Source of the DNA: Accumulibacter sp.
Lineage (GTDB): Bacteria > Pseudomonadota > Gammaproteobacteria > Burkholderiales > Rhodocyclaceae
Reading direction: 5' to 3'
Length of the DNA: 64,000 bases
Assembly: GCA_024235715.1 (NCBI GenBank)
Contig: JACKLW010000005.1
Span: 868,001 to 932,000 of the forward strand
Both the position numbers and the translations under genes were made by a program. The stretch's first letter is position 1. Every line of letters starts with the position of its first letter. The notes beneath the pieces are model-generated. The model had not been told where the DNA came from. It did not search any database and was given only the letters and a program-made list of their open reading frames with translations. Below are positions 35,978-44,353 of the stretch, piece after piece.

Positions 35978-36670
35978 ATGCAACCCCAGTTTCAGATGAC
36001 AAGCCAAGCCACTCGCGAGGTGTCGCTGCAGCAGAACCGGGTTCTGCGCAACACGTTCATGATGCTCGCGCTGACCATGGTGCCAACCGTACTCGGTGCG
36101 CTCGTCGGCGTGCAGATGCAGTTCACCTTCATGTCCGGCAGCCCGCTGATGTCTTTCCTGCTCTTCCTCGGTATCGCCTTCGGCTTCATGTGGGGCATCC
36201 AGCGCACCAAGGACAGCGGCATGGGCGTGGTGCTGCTGCTCGGCTTCACGTTCTTCATGGGCCTGATGCTGTCGCGCATCCTGCAGGTGGCGCTCGGCTT
36301 CAGCAACGGCGGGTCGCTGATCGCCATGGCCGCAGGGGGTACCGGCGTGATCTTCTTCTCGCTGTCCGCCGTGGCCACCGTGACCAAGAGGGACTTCGGC
36401 TTCCTGGGCAAGTTTCTGTTCGTCGGCATGATCGTCGTCCTGCTGGCGGCAGTGGCCAACATCTTCTTCCAGATTCCGGCCTTGTCGGTGACCATCTCGG
36501 CCGTTGCGGTGATGGTCTTCTCGGCGTACATCCTGTACGACATCAGCCGCATCGTGAACGGCGGCGAGACCAACTACATCTTGGCGACGCTGGCCGTCTA
36601 TCTCGACATCTACAACGTCTTTGTCAGCCTGCTCAACCTGCTGATGATCTTCAGCGGCGAACGCGACTGA
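35978..36670 (+). CDS. BAX inhibitor-1 (BI-1/YccA) family membrane protein
   Basis: 230 residues with about seven hydrophobic helices. Family signs are the start QATREVSLQQNRVLRNTFMMLALTM-type segment and the C-terminal motif AYILYDISRIVNGGETNYILAT with conserved Asp residues near the pH-sensing site. AGGAGGA upstream sets the start. Homologues are inner-membrane calcium-leak channels or FtsH modulators. A terminator hairpin follows, and then a group II intron. Confidence 0.93.
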   Translation: MQPQFQMTSQATREVSLQQNRVLRNTFMMLALTMVPTVLGALVGVQMQFTFMSGSPLMSFLLFLGIAFGFMWGIQRTKDSGMGVVLLLGFTFFMGLMLSRILQVALGFSNGGSLIAMAAGGTGVIFFSLSAVATVTKRDFGFLGKFLFVGMIVVLLAAVANIFFQIPALSVTISAVAVMVFSAYILYDISRIVNGGETNYILATLAVYLDIYNVFVSLLNLLMIFSGERD

Positions 36671-36693
36671 CCCGCGAGGCTTGCACGATGAAG

Positions 36694-36722
36694 AAGGGCG
36701 GCCACGGCCGCCCTTTCTCGTT
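36694..36722 (+). terminator. Rho-independent terminator of the BI-1 gene
   Basis: AAGGGCGGC (36694-36702) pairs with GCCGCCCTT (36707-36715) around a four-base loop, nine base pairs in all, followed by TCTCGTT. The T-run is interrupted because the group II intron begins at 36723. The pre-insertion T-tract may have continued differently. Confidence 0.8.
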
Positions 36723-38560
36723 GTGCGCCCAGCATGGGCGCGATCTTGGAGGTGGAAGTCCTCCCGTAAGTTGGCCACAGCAAACGAAGTGAAGCGCAAC
36801 TGCACGAGGGCGACCGAGTGTGGGGAGGAAGCGTGGAGCGAAACCGCGAGCCGATGGACAAGAACCAGATACGAGGCGCAGCCGAGCAGGGCGAGCGGGC
36901 AACGATCCGCGAAGCTCTCGTGGCCAAGGCTCAGGCGGCGTAAATCTGGCGGCTGTGCGGGGAAGGATCGCGTTCTTACCTGGGGAGACCTCGCCTCATG
37001 GCTGAAAGGTCGACGCGGAAACGCGGAGCGAGGAGTCAGCAGAGGCCGTAGTAGCTGCCTGCGTGGAGTGAAGGGCCGAACGAGAAGGAAAGCCGACAAC
37101 CATGTCTCTTGGACGTGCAGTGCATCAGAAGCCTGGGCAACCGGGGCGAACCGAAAGCGGGCCGGGTGAAGCCTTGCCGGGAATCGGACGCGATGAAGTA
37201 CGGCTGGCGGGACAAGGGAGCGAAGGCTTGGGGCGAGACGACCTGCTGACGCAGGCGCTCGCGAGAGGGAATATGGCCATGGCGTGGAAACGCGTCAAGG
37301 CCAATCGCGGTAGTGCTGGGGTAGATGGACTGACGATCGAAGCCACGACTGAGTATCTCAAGACGCACTGGCTCCGGATCAGGGAAGACCTGCAAACGGG
37401 ACGCTATCGGCCACGGCCGGTACGCCGGGTGCAGATACCCAAATCTGGGGGCGGGATGCGGGAGCTGGGGATACCCACCGTGATCGATCGGCTTATCCAG
37501 CAAGCCCTGCTGCAAGTTCTGCAACCCCTGATCGATCCGACGTTCTCCGAACACAGCTACGGCTTTCGACCGGGCCGACGTGCGCATGATGCGGTGCGAC
37601 AAGCGCAGTGCCATGTGCAAGCAGGCTGGAAGGTGGTGGTGGATGTTGATTTGGAAAAGTTCTTTGATCGGGTCAATCACGACGTACTCATGGATCGGCT
37701 AGCCAAGCGGATCGACGACAAAGCCGTACTTCGGCTGATTCGGCGATACCTTGCGGCGGGCATCATGGACGGCGGCGTGGTCATGGAGCGATACGAGGGC
37801 ACCCCGCAAGGCGGACCGCTATCGCCGCTTCTGGCCAACGTGTTGCTGGACGAAGTGGATCGGGAACTGGAGCGACGTGGCCATCGGTTCGTGCGCTATG
37901 CTGACGACTGCAATGTCTATGTGCGCAGTCGGAAAGCCGGCGAACGAGTGCTGGACGGACTGCGAAAACTCTACGACCGACTTCACTTGAAGGTGAATGA
38001 AACCAAGACTGCTGTTGCTCGCGCGACCGGCCGCAAGTTCCTCGGTTTTGCTCTGTGGCGTGCCGCAGGGGGTGAGGTTAAGCGTTCAGTGGCAACCAAG
38101 GCCATCGACACCTTCAAGCAGCGCATTCGGCAAATCACTCGCCGGACGTGCGGACGCAGCCTCGACGAAGTTGCGCAAGAACTGCGGCGTTACATGCCCG
38201 GTTGGAAAGCCTATTTCCAATTGGCGCAGACGCCCGGGGTCTTTCGTGGACTGGACGAATGGCTGCGACACCGCCTGCGTGCTTTGCAGCTCAAGCACTG
38301 GCGACGGGGAACGACGATCTATCGGGAATTGCGGACATTGGGTGCAAGTTCAGACCAAGCAGCGAGGGTGGCGGGCAATACCACTCGCTGGTGGCACAAC
38401 AGCCGGCTTGAGTTGAACAGGCTCATGCCCATCGCCTACTTTGACCGACTCGGCGTACCACGGCTTTCATGACCTCAACTTCTCGAACCGCCCGGTGCGG
38501 ACCCGCATGCCGGGTGGTGTGGGAGGGGTCGGTCCGGAAACTGACTGCCCCTATCCCGAT
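36723..38560 (+). mobile_element. Group II intron, complete, class C-like
   Basis: The 5' end GTGCGCCCAGCATGGGCG fits the GUGYG boundary and domain I start of bacterial group II introns. A maturase is encoded inside. Near the 3' end, bases 38485-38519 form a domain V-like 34-base hairpin (ACCGCCCGG... GCATGCCGGGTGGT), then a domain VI-like stem, ending with CCCCTATCCCGAT at 38560. The insertion point is seven bases after the BI-1 terminator stem. Class C introns are known to prefer terminator hairpins. The exact 3' boundary is estimated from similar introns as I remember them. Confidence 0.85.
37102..38472 (+). CDS. Group II intron reverse transcriptase/maturase
   Basis: 456 residues. The reverse-transcriptase domain (about 55-330) has the finger motif RGSAGVDGLTIE, GIPTVIDRLIQQALLQVL, YGFRPGRRAHDAV, the catalytic RYADDCNVYV and TPQGGPLSPLLANVLL. 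The maturase X domain follows (about 340-430, YMPGWKAYFQL). The protein ends at PIAYFDRLGVPRLS with no C-terminal DNA-endonuclease domain, as in class C. It splices its own intron RNA and drives retrohoming. Its frame is intact, so the element may still be active. The first 50 residues are not conserved, and the real start may be later. Confidence 0.95.
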   Translation: MSLGRAVHQKPGQPGRTESGPGEALPGIGRDEVRLAGQGSEGLGRDDLLTQALARGNMAMAWKRVKANRGSAGVDGLTIEATTEYLKTHWLRIREDLQTGRYRPRPVRRVQIPKSGGGMRELGIPTVIDRLIQQALLQVLQPLIDPTFSEHSYGFRPGRRAHDAVRQAQCHVQAGWKVVVDVDLEKFFDRVNHDVLMDRLAKRIDDKAVLRLIRRYLAAGIMDGGVVMERYEGTPQGGPLSPLLANVLLDEVDRELERRGHRFVRYADDCNVYVRSRKAGERVLDGLRKLYDRLHLKVNETKTAVARATGRKFLGFALWRAAGGEVKRSVATKAIDTFKQRIRQITRRTCGRSLDEVAQELRRYMPGWKAYFQLAQTPGVFRGLDEWLRHRLRALQLKHWRRGTTIYRELRTLGASSDQAARVAGNTTRWWHNSRLELNRLMPIAYFDRLGVPRLS

Positions 38561-38595
38561 AACCCGGTCGTTTGCCTGCTGCCGGCGGGCGGTGG

Positions 38596-38967
38596 TCAGG
38601 CGAGAAGCAGGCCGACGGCGACCTTGCGGCCTTCGCCCATCAGGACGTTGTAGGTACGGCAGGCGGCCGGCAGGTCCATCACCTCGAGACCCTTCTGCGC
38701 ACGCGCCAGTGGCCGCAACAGGTCGGGCGTCGGGAAGCGAAGCCGATTGCCGGTGCCCAGCAGGACGATTTCGGCGTCGAGCGACGCCAGCAGCTCGAAG
38801 TCCTGCACGCGCAGGGTGTCGAAGGTCGCCTGCGTCCACTCGGAAATCAGGCGCTCGGGCAGCACCGCCAGGTTGCAGCTGTGGCGGATGCCGTTCACGC
38901 TGACGTAGCCGTCACCGTAGGCGGTAAAGGTATTCAGTCCGTCAGAGGGTTCGCGCTGAAGCTTCAT
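38596..38967 (-). CDS. Mth938-like domain protein (DUF498/NDUFAF3 fold)
   Basis: 123 residues from MKLQREPSDGLNTFTAYGDG; six further codons upstream are open. Family marks are the GDGYVSVNGIRH, EIVLLGTGNRLRFP and GLEVMDLPAACRTYNVLMGEGRKVAVGLLL segments. The fold is shared with the mitochondrial complex I assembly factor NDUFAF3; the bacterial function is unknown. It is divergent from alaC with 145 bases between starts, a neighbourhood I recall from other betaproteobacteria. It ends 35 bases after the group II intron. Confidence 0.9.
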   Translation of the reverse strand: MKLQREPSDGLNTFTAYGDGYVSVNGIRHSCNLAVLPERLISEWTQATFDTLRVQDFELLASLDAEIVLLGTGNRLRFPTPDLLRPLARAQKGLEVMDLPAACRTYNVLMGEGRKVAVGLLLA

Positions 38968-39112
38968 GAAAATTGCGGTGCACAAAACGTTAAAGTACGA
39001 TTATAGCTTTTTTGTCTGTCGCCTTCAGAGAGGGGCTGCGCGCAAGCGTTCCGCGCTCCCGCTCGCCAATCGACGAGTTCACAACCGCGTTGTTACTACC
39101 CGAGTCCGGATC

Positions 39113-40330
39113 ATGAGAGAGTTTTCCCGCATCCAACGTTTGCCGCCCTACGTCTTCAGCATTACCGCCCAGCTGAAGATGGCCGCTCGCCGGCGCGGTG
39201 AGGACATCATCGACATGAGCATGGGGAATCCGGACGGGCCGACGCCGCAGCACATCACCGACAAGCTGGTCGAAGCGGCGCTGCGCGAGAACACGCACGG
39301 CTATTCGGTGTCGCAGGGCATCCCGCGACTGCGCAAGGCGATCTGCGACTGGTACCAGCGGCGTTACGACGTCAGCCTCGACCCGGAAAGCGAGGCGGTG
39401 GTGACCATCGGTTCGAAGGAAGGCATTGCGCACCTGATGCTGGCCACGGTGGACCGTGGCGACACCGTTCTGGTGCCGAACCCCTCCTACCCCATCCACA
39501 TCTACGGCGCGATCATCGCCGGTGCCGACGTCCGCTCGGTGCCGATGACGCCGGATGTCGATTTCTTCGATGAACTGCAGCGCGCCGTCCGCGAGACGAC
39601 GCCGAAGCCGAAGATGATGATTCTCGGCTTCCCGAGCAATCCGACGGCACGCTGCGTGGATCTCGAGTTCTTCGAGCGCGTCGTCGCGCTGGCCAGGGAG
39701 CACGACATCCTGGTGGTGCATGACCTGGCCTATGCCGATATCGTCTTCGACGGTTATCGGGCGCCGTCGATCCTGCAGGTGCCGGGTGCGCGCGAGGTGG
39801 CGGTCGAGTTCTTCACCATGTCCAAGAGCTACAACATGGCCGGCTGGCGGGTCGGCTACATGGTCGGCAACGAAGAGCTGTGCCGTGCGCTGGTCCGCAT
39901 CAAGAGCTATCACGACTACGGCACCTTCACGCCGATCCAGGTGGCGTCGGTGATCGCACTCGAAGGGCCGCAGCAGTGTGTCGAAGACGTGCGGCAGACC
40001 TACCAGCGGCGCCGCAACGTGCTCGCCAAGGGGCTGCACGAAGCCGGCTGGATGGTCGAGGTGCCGAAGGCGTCGATGTACATCTGGGCCCGGATTCCCG
40101 AGTTCTACCGGCACCTGGGATCGATGGAATTCGCCAAGAAACTGCTGCTCGAGGCCAGGGTCGCCGCTTCCCCCGGCGTCGGCTTCGGCGAGCACGGCGA
40201 CGACCACGTCCGTTTCGCGCTGATCGAGAACGAGGAACGCACGCGGCAGGCGGTGCGTGGCATCCGCGACATGTTCCGTAAAGACGGCCTGCTGCCTTCG
40301 ACAGGCGGCCGCGAGAGACCGGCGTCATGA
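39113..40330 (+). CDS. alaC: Alanine transaminase AlaC-type
   Basis: 405 residues from MREFSRIQRLPPYVFSITAQ. The class I/II aminotransferase fold is clear: substrate motif MSMGNPDGPTP, PNPSYPIHIYG, NPTARCVDLEFF, and the PLP Lys in FTMSKSYNMAGWRVGYMVGN. It matches E. coli AlaC/YfdZ in the N-terminal and active-site motifs (412 residues there). It interconverts pyruvate and glutamate with alanine and 2-oxoglutarate. Its stop overlaps the start of alaA (ATGA), so both are translated together. The upstream extension of 49 codons is not family-like. Confidence 0.93.
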   Translation: MREFSRIQRLPPYVFSITAQLKMAARRRGEDIIDMSMGNPDGPTPQHITDKLVEAALRENTHGYSVSQGIPRLRKAICDWYQRRYDVSLDPESEAVVTIGSKEGIAHLMLATVDRGDTVLVPNPSYPIHIYGAIIAGADVRSVPMTPDVDFFDELQRAVRETTPKPKMMILGFPSNPTARCVDLEFFERVVALAREHDILVVHDLAYADIVFDGYRAPSILQVPGAREVAVEFFTMSKSYNMAGWRVGYMVGNEELCRALVRIKSYHDYGTFTPIQVASVIALEGPQQCVEDVRQTYQRRRNVLAKGLHEAGWMVEVPKASMYIWARIPEFYRHLGSMEFAKKLLLEARVAASPGVGFGEHGDDHVRFALIENEERTRQAVRGIRDMFRKDGLLPSTGGRERPAS

Positions 40331-41565
40331 AAGCGATCCGCAAATCGAACAAGCTGGACAATGTCTGCTACGACATCCGCGGTCCCGTCCTCGAACAGGC
40401 CAGGAGGATGGAGGAAGAAGGTCATCACATCATCAAGCTGAATATCGGCAACCTCGCCGCATTCGGCTTCGATTCGCCGGAGGAAATACAGCTCGACATG
40501 ATCCGCAACCTGCCCGGCGCGGCCGGTTATTCGGACGCCAAGGGCATTTTCTCGGCACGCAAGGCGGTCATGCATTACACGCAGCAGAAGCACATCAAGG
40601 GGGTGACGCTCGAGGACATCTACATCGGCAACGGCGTCTCCGAGCTGATCGTGATGGCCATGAACGCGCTGCTCAATACCGGCGACGAGGTGCTCGTGCC
40701 GACGCCGGATTATCCGCTGTGGACCGCCGCCGTGAGCCTTTCCAGCGGCACGCCGCGCCACTATCTCTGCGATGAGGCCAGGGACTGGTTGCCGGACCTC
40801 AAGGACTTGCGCGCCAGAATCACGCCGCGCACGCGTGCGCTGGTGGTCATCAACCCGAACAACCCGACCGGCGCCCTGTATCCGGAAAGCGTGCTGCTCG
40901 AAATGGTCGACATCGCCCGCCAGCACAACCTGATCATCTACGCCGACGAGGTCTACGACAAGGTGCTCTACGACGGCGCGACCCATACCGCCATCGCCTC
41001 GCTGTCGGAAGACGTGCTCACCGTGACCTTCAACGGCCTGTCGAAAAACTACCGCTCCTGCGGCTATCGCGCTGGCTGGATGGTGGTTTCCGGCGACCTG
41101 CGCCAGGCCCGCGACTACATCGAGGGCCTGGACATGCTCGCCTCGATGCGCCTGTGCTCGAACGTGCCGGGCCAGCACGCCATCCAGACCGCACTCGGCG
41201 GTTATCAGAGCATCGACGACCTGGTGGCGCCGAGCGGCCGCATGTGCCGTCAGCGCGACCTGGCGTACGAGCTGATCACGGCCATTCCCGGCGTCAGCTG
41301 CGTCAAGCCGAAGGCGGCGCTGTACATGTTCCCGCGCCTGGATCCCAGGATCTATCCGATCCGGGACGACCAGCAGTTCATCTCCGAAATGCTGCAGGAA
41401 GTGCGCGTGCTGCTGGTCCAGGGCAGCGGCTTCAACTGGCCCGCACCCGATCACTTCCGGCTGGTCTTCCTGCCGCACGAAGACGATCTGCGCGATGCGA
41501 TTGCGCGCATCGCGCGCTTCCTGGAAACCTATCGCCAGCGGGCGGCCACTCCGCTCCCGGCCTAG
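40327..41565 (+). CDS. alaA: Alanine transaminase AlaA-type
   Basis: 412 residues beginning MKAIRKSNKLDNVCYDIRGP, the hallmark AlaA N-terminus. Other marks are LNIGNLAAFGFDSPEEI, YSDAKGIFSARKAVM, NPNNPTGALYPESVL and the PLP Lys in FNGLSKNYRSCGYRAGWM. Length matches E. coli AlaA (405). It is the main alanine-forming transaminase in enterics. Having alaC and alaA fused into one operon with hom links pyruvate and aspartate-family amino acid synthesis. Confidence 0.94.
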   Translation: MKAIRKSNKLDNVCYDIRGPVLEQARRMEEEGHHIIKLNIGNLAAFGFDSPEEIQLDMIRNLPGAAGYSDAKGIFSARKAVMHYTQQKHIKGVTLEDIYIGNGVSELIVMAMNALLNTGDEVLVPTPDYPLWTAAVSLSSGTPRHYLCDEARDWLPDLKDLRARITPRTRALVVINPNNPTGALYPESVLLEMVDIARQHNLIIYADEVYDKVLYDGATHTAIASLSEDVLTVTFNGLSKNYRSCGYRAGWMVVSGDLRQARDYIEGLDMLASMRLCSNVPGQHAIQTALGGYQSIDDLVAPSGRMCRQRDLAYELITAIPGVSCVKPKAALYMFPRLDPRIYPIRDDQQFISEMLQEVRVLLVQGSGFNWPAPDHFRLVFLPHEDDLRDAIARIARFLETYRQRAATPLPA

Positions 41566-41655
41566 CCTGCGAACCGCCGGACACTCTGCCCCGCGCCCGG
41601 CGTCCAGCTTCTCGGAACTCCCTGCTCAACCTTCAACCTTCTCACTGGCTGCTCT

Positions 41656-42966
41656 ATGAAACCTATCAACGTTGGACTTCTCGGCATCGGCACCGTCGGT
41701 GGTGGCACGTACGCGGTACTCAAACGCAATGCGGAGGAGATCGCGCGCCGCGCCGGCCGTCCCATCCAGGTCAGCGTCGTCGCCGACAAGAACCTTGAAC
41801 GCACCCGTCAGCTGACGGGCGGCGACTGCGCCGTCACCGACGATGCCTTTGCGGTGGTCAGTGACCCCGACGTCGATATCATCGTCGAACTGATCGGCGG
41901 CGATGACGTCGCCAAGCAGTTGGTCCTGCAGGCGATCGCCAGCGGCAAGCACGTGGTCACCGCCAACAAGGCCCTGCTGGCCAAGCACGGCAACGAGATC
42001 TTTGCCGCCGCACAGAAGAAGGGGGTGATGGTTGCTTTCGAAGCCGCCGTGGCCGGCGGCATCCCGATCATCAAGGCGCTGCGCGAAGGCCTGACCGCCA
42101 ACCGCATCGAGTGGATCGCCGGGATCATCAACGGCACCACCAACTTCATCCTCTCGGAGATGCGCGACAAGGGCCTGTCGTTCGACATCGTGCTCAAGGA
42201 AGCGCAGCGTCTCGGCTACGCGGAGGCCGATCCGACCTTCGACGTTGAAGGGGTCGATGCGGCGCACAAGCTGAGCATCATGTCGGCGATCGCCTTCGGC
42301 AATTCGATGAGCTTCGGGCAGGCGCACATCGAAGGCATCAGCCAGCTCGACGCGGTCGATATCAAGTACGCCGAACAGCTCGGCTACCGCATCAAGCTGC
42401 TGGGCATCACCAAGCGCACCAGCGAAGGCGTCGAACTGCGCGTGCATCCGACGCTGATCCCGACCCGGCGCCTGATCGCCAACGTCGAAGGTGCAATGAA
42501 CGCTGTCCTGGTCAAGGCCGATGCCGTTGGCCCGACGCTCTACTACGGCAAGGGCGCAGGCGCCGAGCCGACCGCTTCGGCGGTGATCGCCGATCTGGTC
42601 GACGTCACCCGCATGCACACCGCCGACCCGGAACACCGCGTGCCGCACCTCGCCTTCCAGCCCGACGCGATGGTCGACCTGCCGATTCTGCCGATGGCCG
42701 ACGTGATCACCAGCTACTACCTGCGCCTGCGTGTCGACGACCGGCCGGGCGTACTCGCCGACGTAACGCGCATTCTCGCCGATCAGGAGATCTCGATCGA
42801 CGCGATGATGCAGCGCGAACCCGGCGAGGGCGAGGAACAGACCGAGATCATCATGCTCACGCACCAGACGCGCGAACGCAACGTCGATGCGGCGATTGCC
42901 CGCATCGAGGCGCTGGCCGCGGTCAAGGGGGCGATCATCCGCCTGCGTCTGGAGCAGCTGCTGTAA
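41656..42966 (+). CDS. hom: Homoserine dehydrogenase
   Basis: 436 residues. The NAD(P)-binding domain starts MKPINVGLLGIGTVGGGTYAVL. The catalytic domain shows AGIINGTTNFILSEM and GYAEADPTFDVEGVDAAHKLSIM with the Lys/Asp pair of the family. A C-terminal ACT domain (about 350-425) reads RLRVDDRPGVLADVTRILADQEISID, the usual site for threonine feedback. It makes homoserine for threonine and methionine. In many relatives thrC follows directly; here the next gene is on the other strand and their 3' ends overlap by 32 bases. Confidence 0.97.
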   Translation: MKPINVGLLGIGTVGGGTYAVLKRNAEEIARRAGRPIQVSVVADKNLERTRQLTGGDCAVTDDAFAVVSDPDVDIIVELIGGDDVAKQLVLQAIASGKHVVTANKALLAKHGNEIFAAAQKKGVMVAFEAAVAGGIPIIKALREGLTANRIEWIAGIINGTTNFILSEMRDKGLSFDIVLKEAQRLGYAEADPTFDVEGVDAAHKLSIMSAIAFGNSMSFGQAHIEGISQLDAVDIKYAEQLGYRIKLLGITKRTSEGVELRVHPTLIPTRRLIANVEGAMNAVLVKADAVGPTLYYGKGAGAEPTASAVIADLVDVTRMHTADPEHRVPHLAFQPDAMVDLPILPMADVITSYYLRLRVDDRPGVLADVTRILADQEISIDAMMQREPGEGEEQTEIIMLTHQTRERNVDAAIARIEALAAVKGAIIRLRLEQLL

Positions 42967-44353
42967 GCTTTGCGCCGTCCCCGGCGCGGTGCGTGGGCGG
43001 CCGATCGGCGTCGGCAGCCTCGCTCTGCCGTGCCGCCAGGTCGCGCACGCTCATGCCGCCGACCGCCGACTCGAGCGCCTGCCGCATCCGCTCGAGCGCC
43101 GCGTCCACCGCTTCTGGCGCCTGCAAGCCAACGGGTGAACAGAAGCGATCCTCGCCAGCGCTGCGCACGGCCTCCAGGACCTGCAGCACGCTGATCAGCG
43201 CGGGGTCGCGCCCGGGAAGGTAGAGTGGCGGATCGTCGCTGCTCTGCAACAGCAGTTTGCGGTTTTCCAGCGCATCGAGCACGCTCTGCAGCACGTGACT
43301 CGGCACGCCCAACAGGCGGACGAATTCAGCCAGCGAGGGCGTACGCTCGCCGGCAGCGAAGCTGCCGGCGACCAGGGCCATGCTCGATAGCGCCATCCGT
43401 TCGCGCATGCGGTTGCTCAGTTGCGGTTCGCCGGCGCCGGGGTAGAGGTATTCCGGATGCTGGACGTAGAAGGCAACACTGGCGCCGAAAAGCAGGATCA
43501 GCCAGCTCAGGTAGAGCCAGATCATGAAGAGAATCAGGATCGCCAGGCTCGAATAGATCGCCGCGTACTGGCCCGACGTCGCCACGAAGGTCGCAAATCC
43601 CCAACCTGCGGTTTGCCAGGCGATGCCACCCGCCGTGCCGCCGATCAGCGCCGGGACCAGACGCACGCGTGCGTTGGGAATGAACATGTAGATGAAGGTG
43701 AAGGCGGCGATCACCAGCAGATAGGGCGTCAGCCGGCTGATCGTGTGCACCAGCTGGCCAAGCATCTCGGTCGCCAGCAGGCCGCGCACGGTCTCGGCGT
43801 TCATTACCGTGGCAGTGATGCCCAGCGCCGCAAAGACCAGTATCGGCCCGACCATGAGCACGCTCAGGTAGCGGCTGAAACGATCACCGAACGACCTCGG
43901 ACGCTGGATGTGCCAGATGAAGTTGAGCGACTCCTCGATCTTCTGCATCAGGGAAATGGCCGTGTAGAGCAGCAACGCCAGGCCGAGCGCACCAAGCACG
44001 CCGACGTTCATGTTCTGGATGAAGCCAATGATGTTCGCCGCGATTTCCTCGCCCTCCTTGCCGAGGGGTTCAAGGAACTTCAGCAGCATCGGCTGAATCT
44101 GGTTATGCACACCGAAGGCCTTGAGAACCGAAAAGCTCAACGCCAGCAGCGGCACGATCGACAGCAGCGTCGTATAGACGAGGCTCATGGCACGCAGGGT
44201 CAGCTGCCCATTCACCAAATCGCGAACCACCAGCGAAAGCGTGCGCAAAACCCGCACGCCGCGCAGCTGCCATGACGACAAGCTGGCGCCGTGCCCACCC
44301 CAGATGATGTTTTCCAGACGGCTCACAAGACCGGCATCGCTGACTGGCTTCAC
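42935..44353 (-). CDS. YihY/BrkB family inner-membrane protein with C-terminal helical domain
   Basis: 472 residues. The YihY part (about 40-310) has six hydrophobic helices with the motifs LRAMSLVYTTLLSIVPLLA, ALLLYTAISLMQKIEESLNFIW and IYSSLAILILFMIWLYLSWLILLFGA. The C-terminal 150 residues look like a winged-helix domain (SLAEFVRLLGVPSHVLQSVLDALENRKLL) and then a disordered tail. The family was once named RNase BN wrongly; its role is unknown. The start overlaps the stop of the DUF748 gene (ATGA), so they are co-translated. The tail overlaps hom on the other strand by 32 bases. Confidence 0.9.
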   Translation of the reverse strand: MKPVSDAGLVSRLENIIWGGHGASLSSWQLRGVRVLRTLSLVVRDLVNGQLTLRAMSLVYTTLLSIVPLLALSFSVLKAFGVHNQIQPMLLKFLEPLGKEGEEIAANIIGFIQNMNVGVLGALGLALLLYTAISLMQKIEESLNFIWHIQRPRSFGDRFSRYLSVLMVGPILVFAALGITATVMNAETVRGLLATEMLGQLVHTISRLTPYLLVIAAFTFIYMFIPNARVRLVPALIGGTAGGIAWQTAGWGFATFVATSGQYAAIYSSLAILILFMIWLYLSWLILLFGASVAFYVQHPEYLYPGAGEPQLSNRMRERMALSSMALVAGSFAAGERTPSLAEFVRLLGVPSHVLQSVLDALENRKLLLQSSDDPPLYLPGRDPALISVLQVLEAVRSAGEDRFCSPVGLQAPEAVDAALERMRQALESAVGGMSVRDLAARQSEAADADRPPTHRAGDGAKLTAAAPDAGG

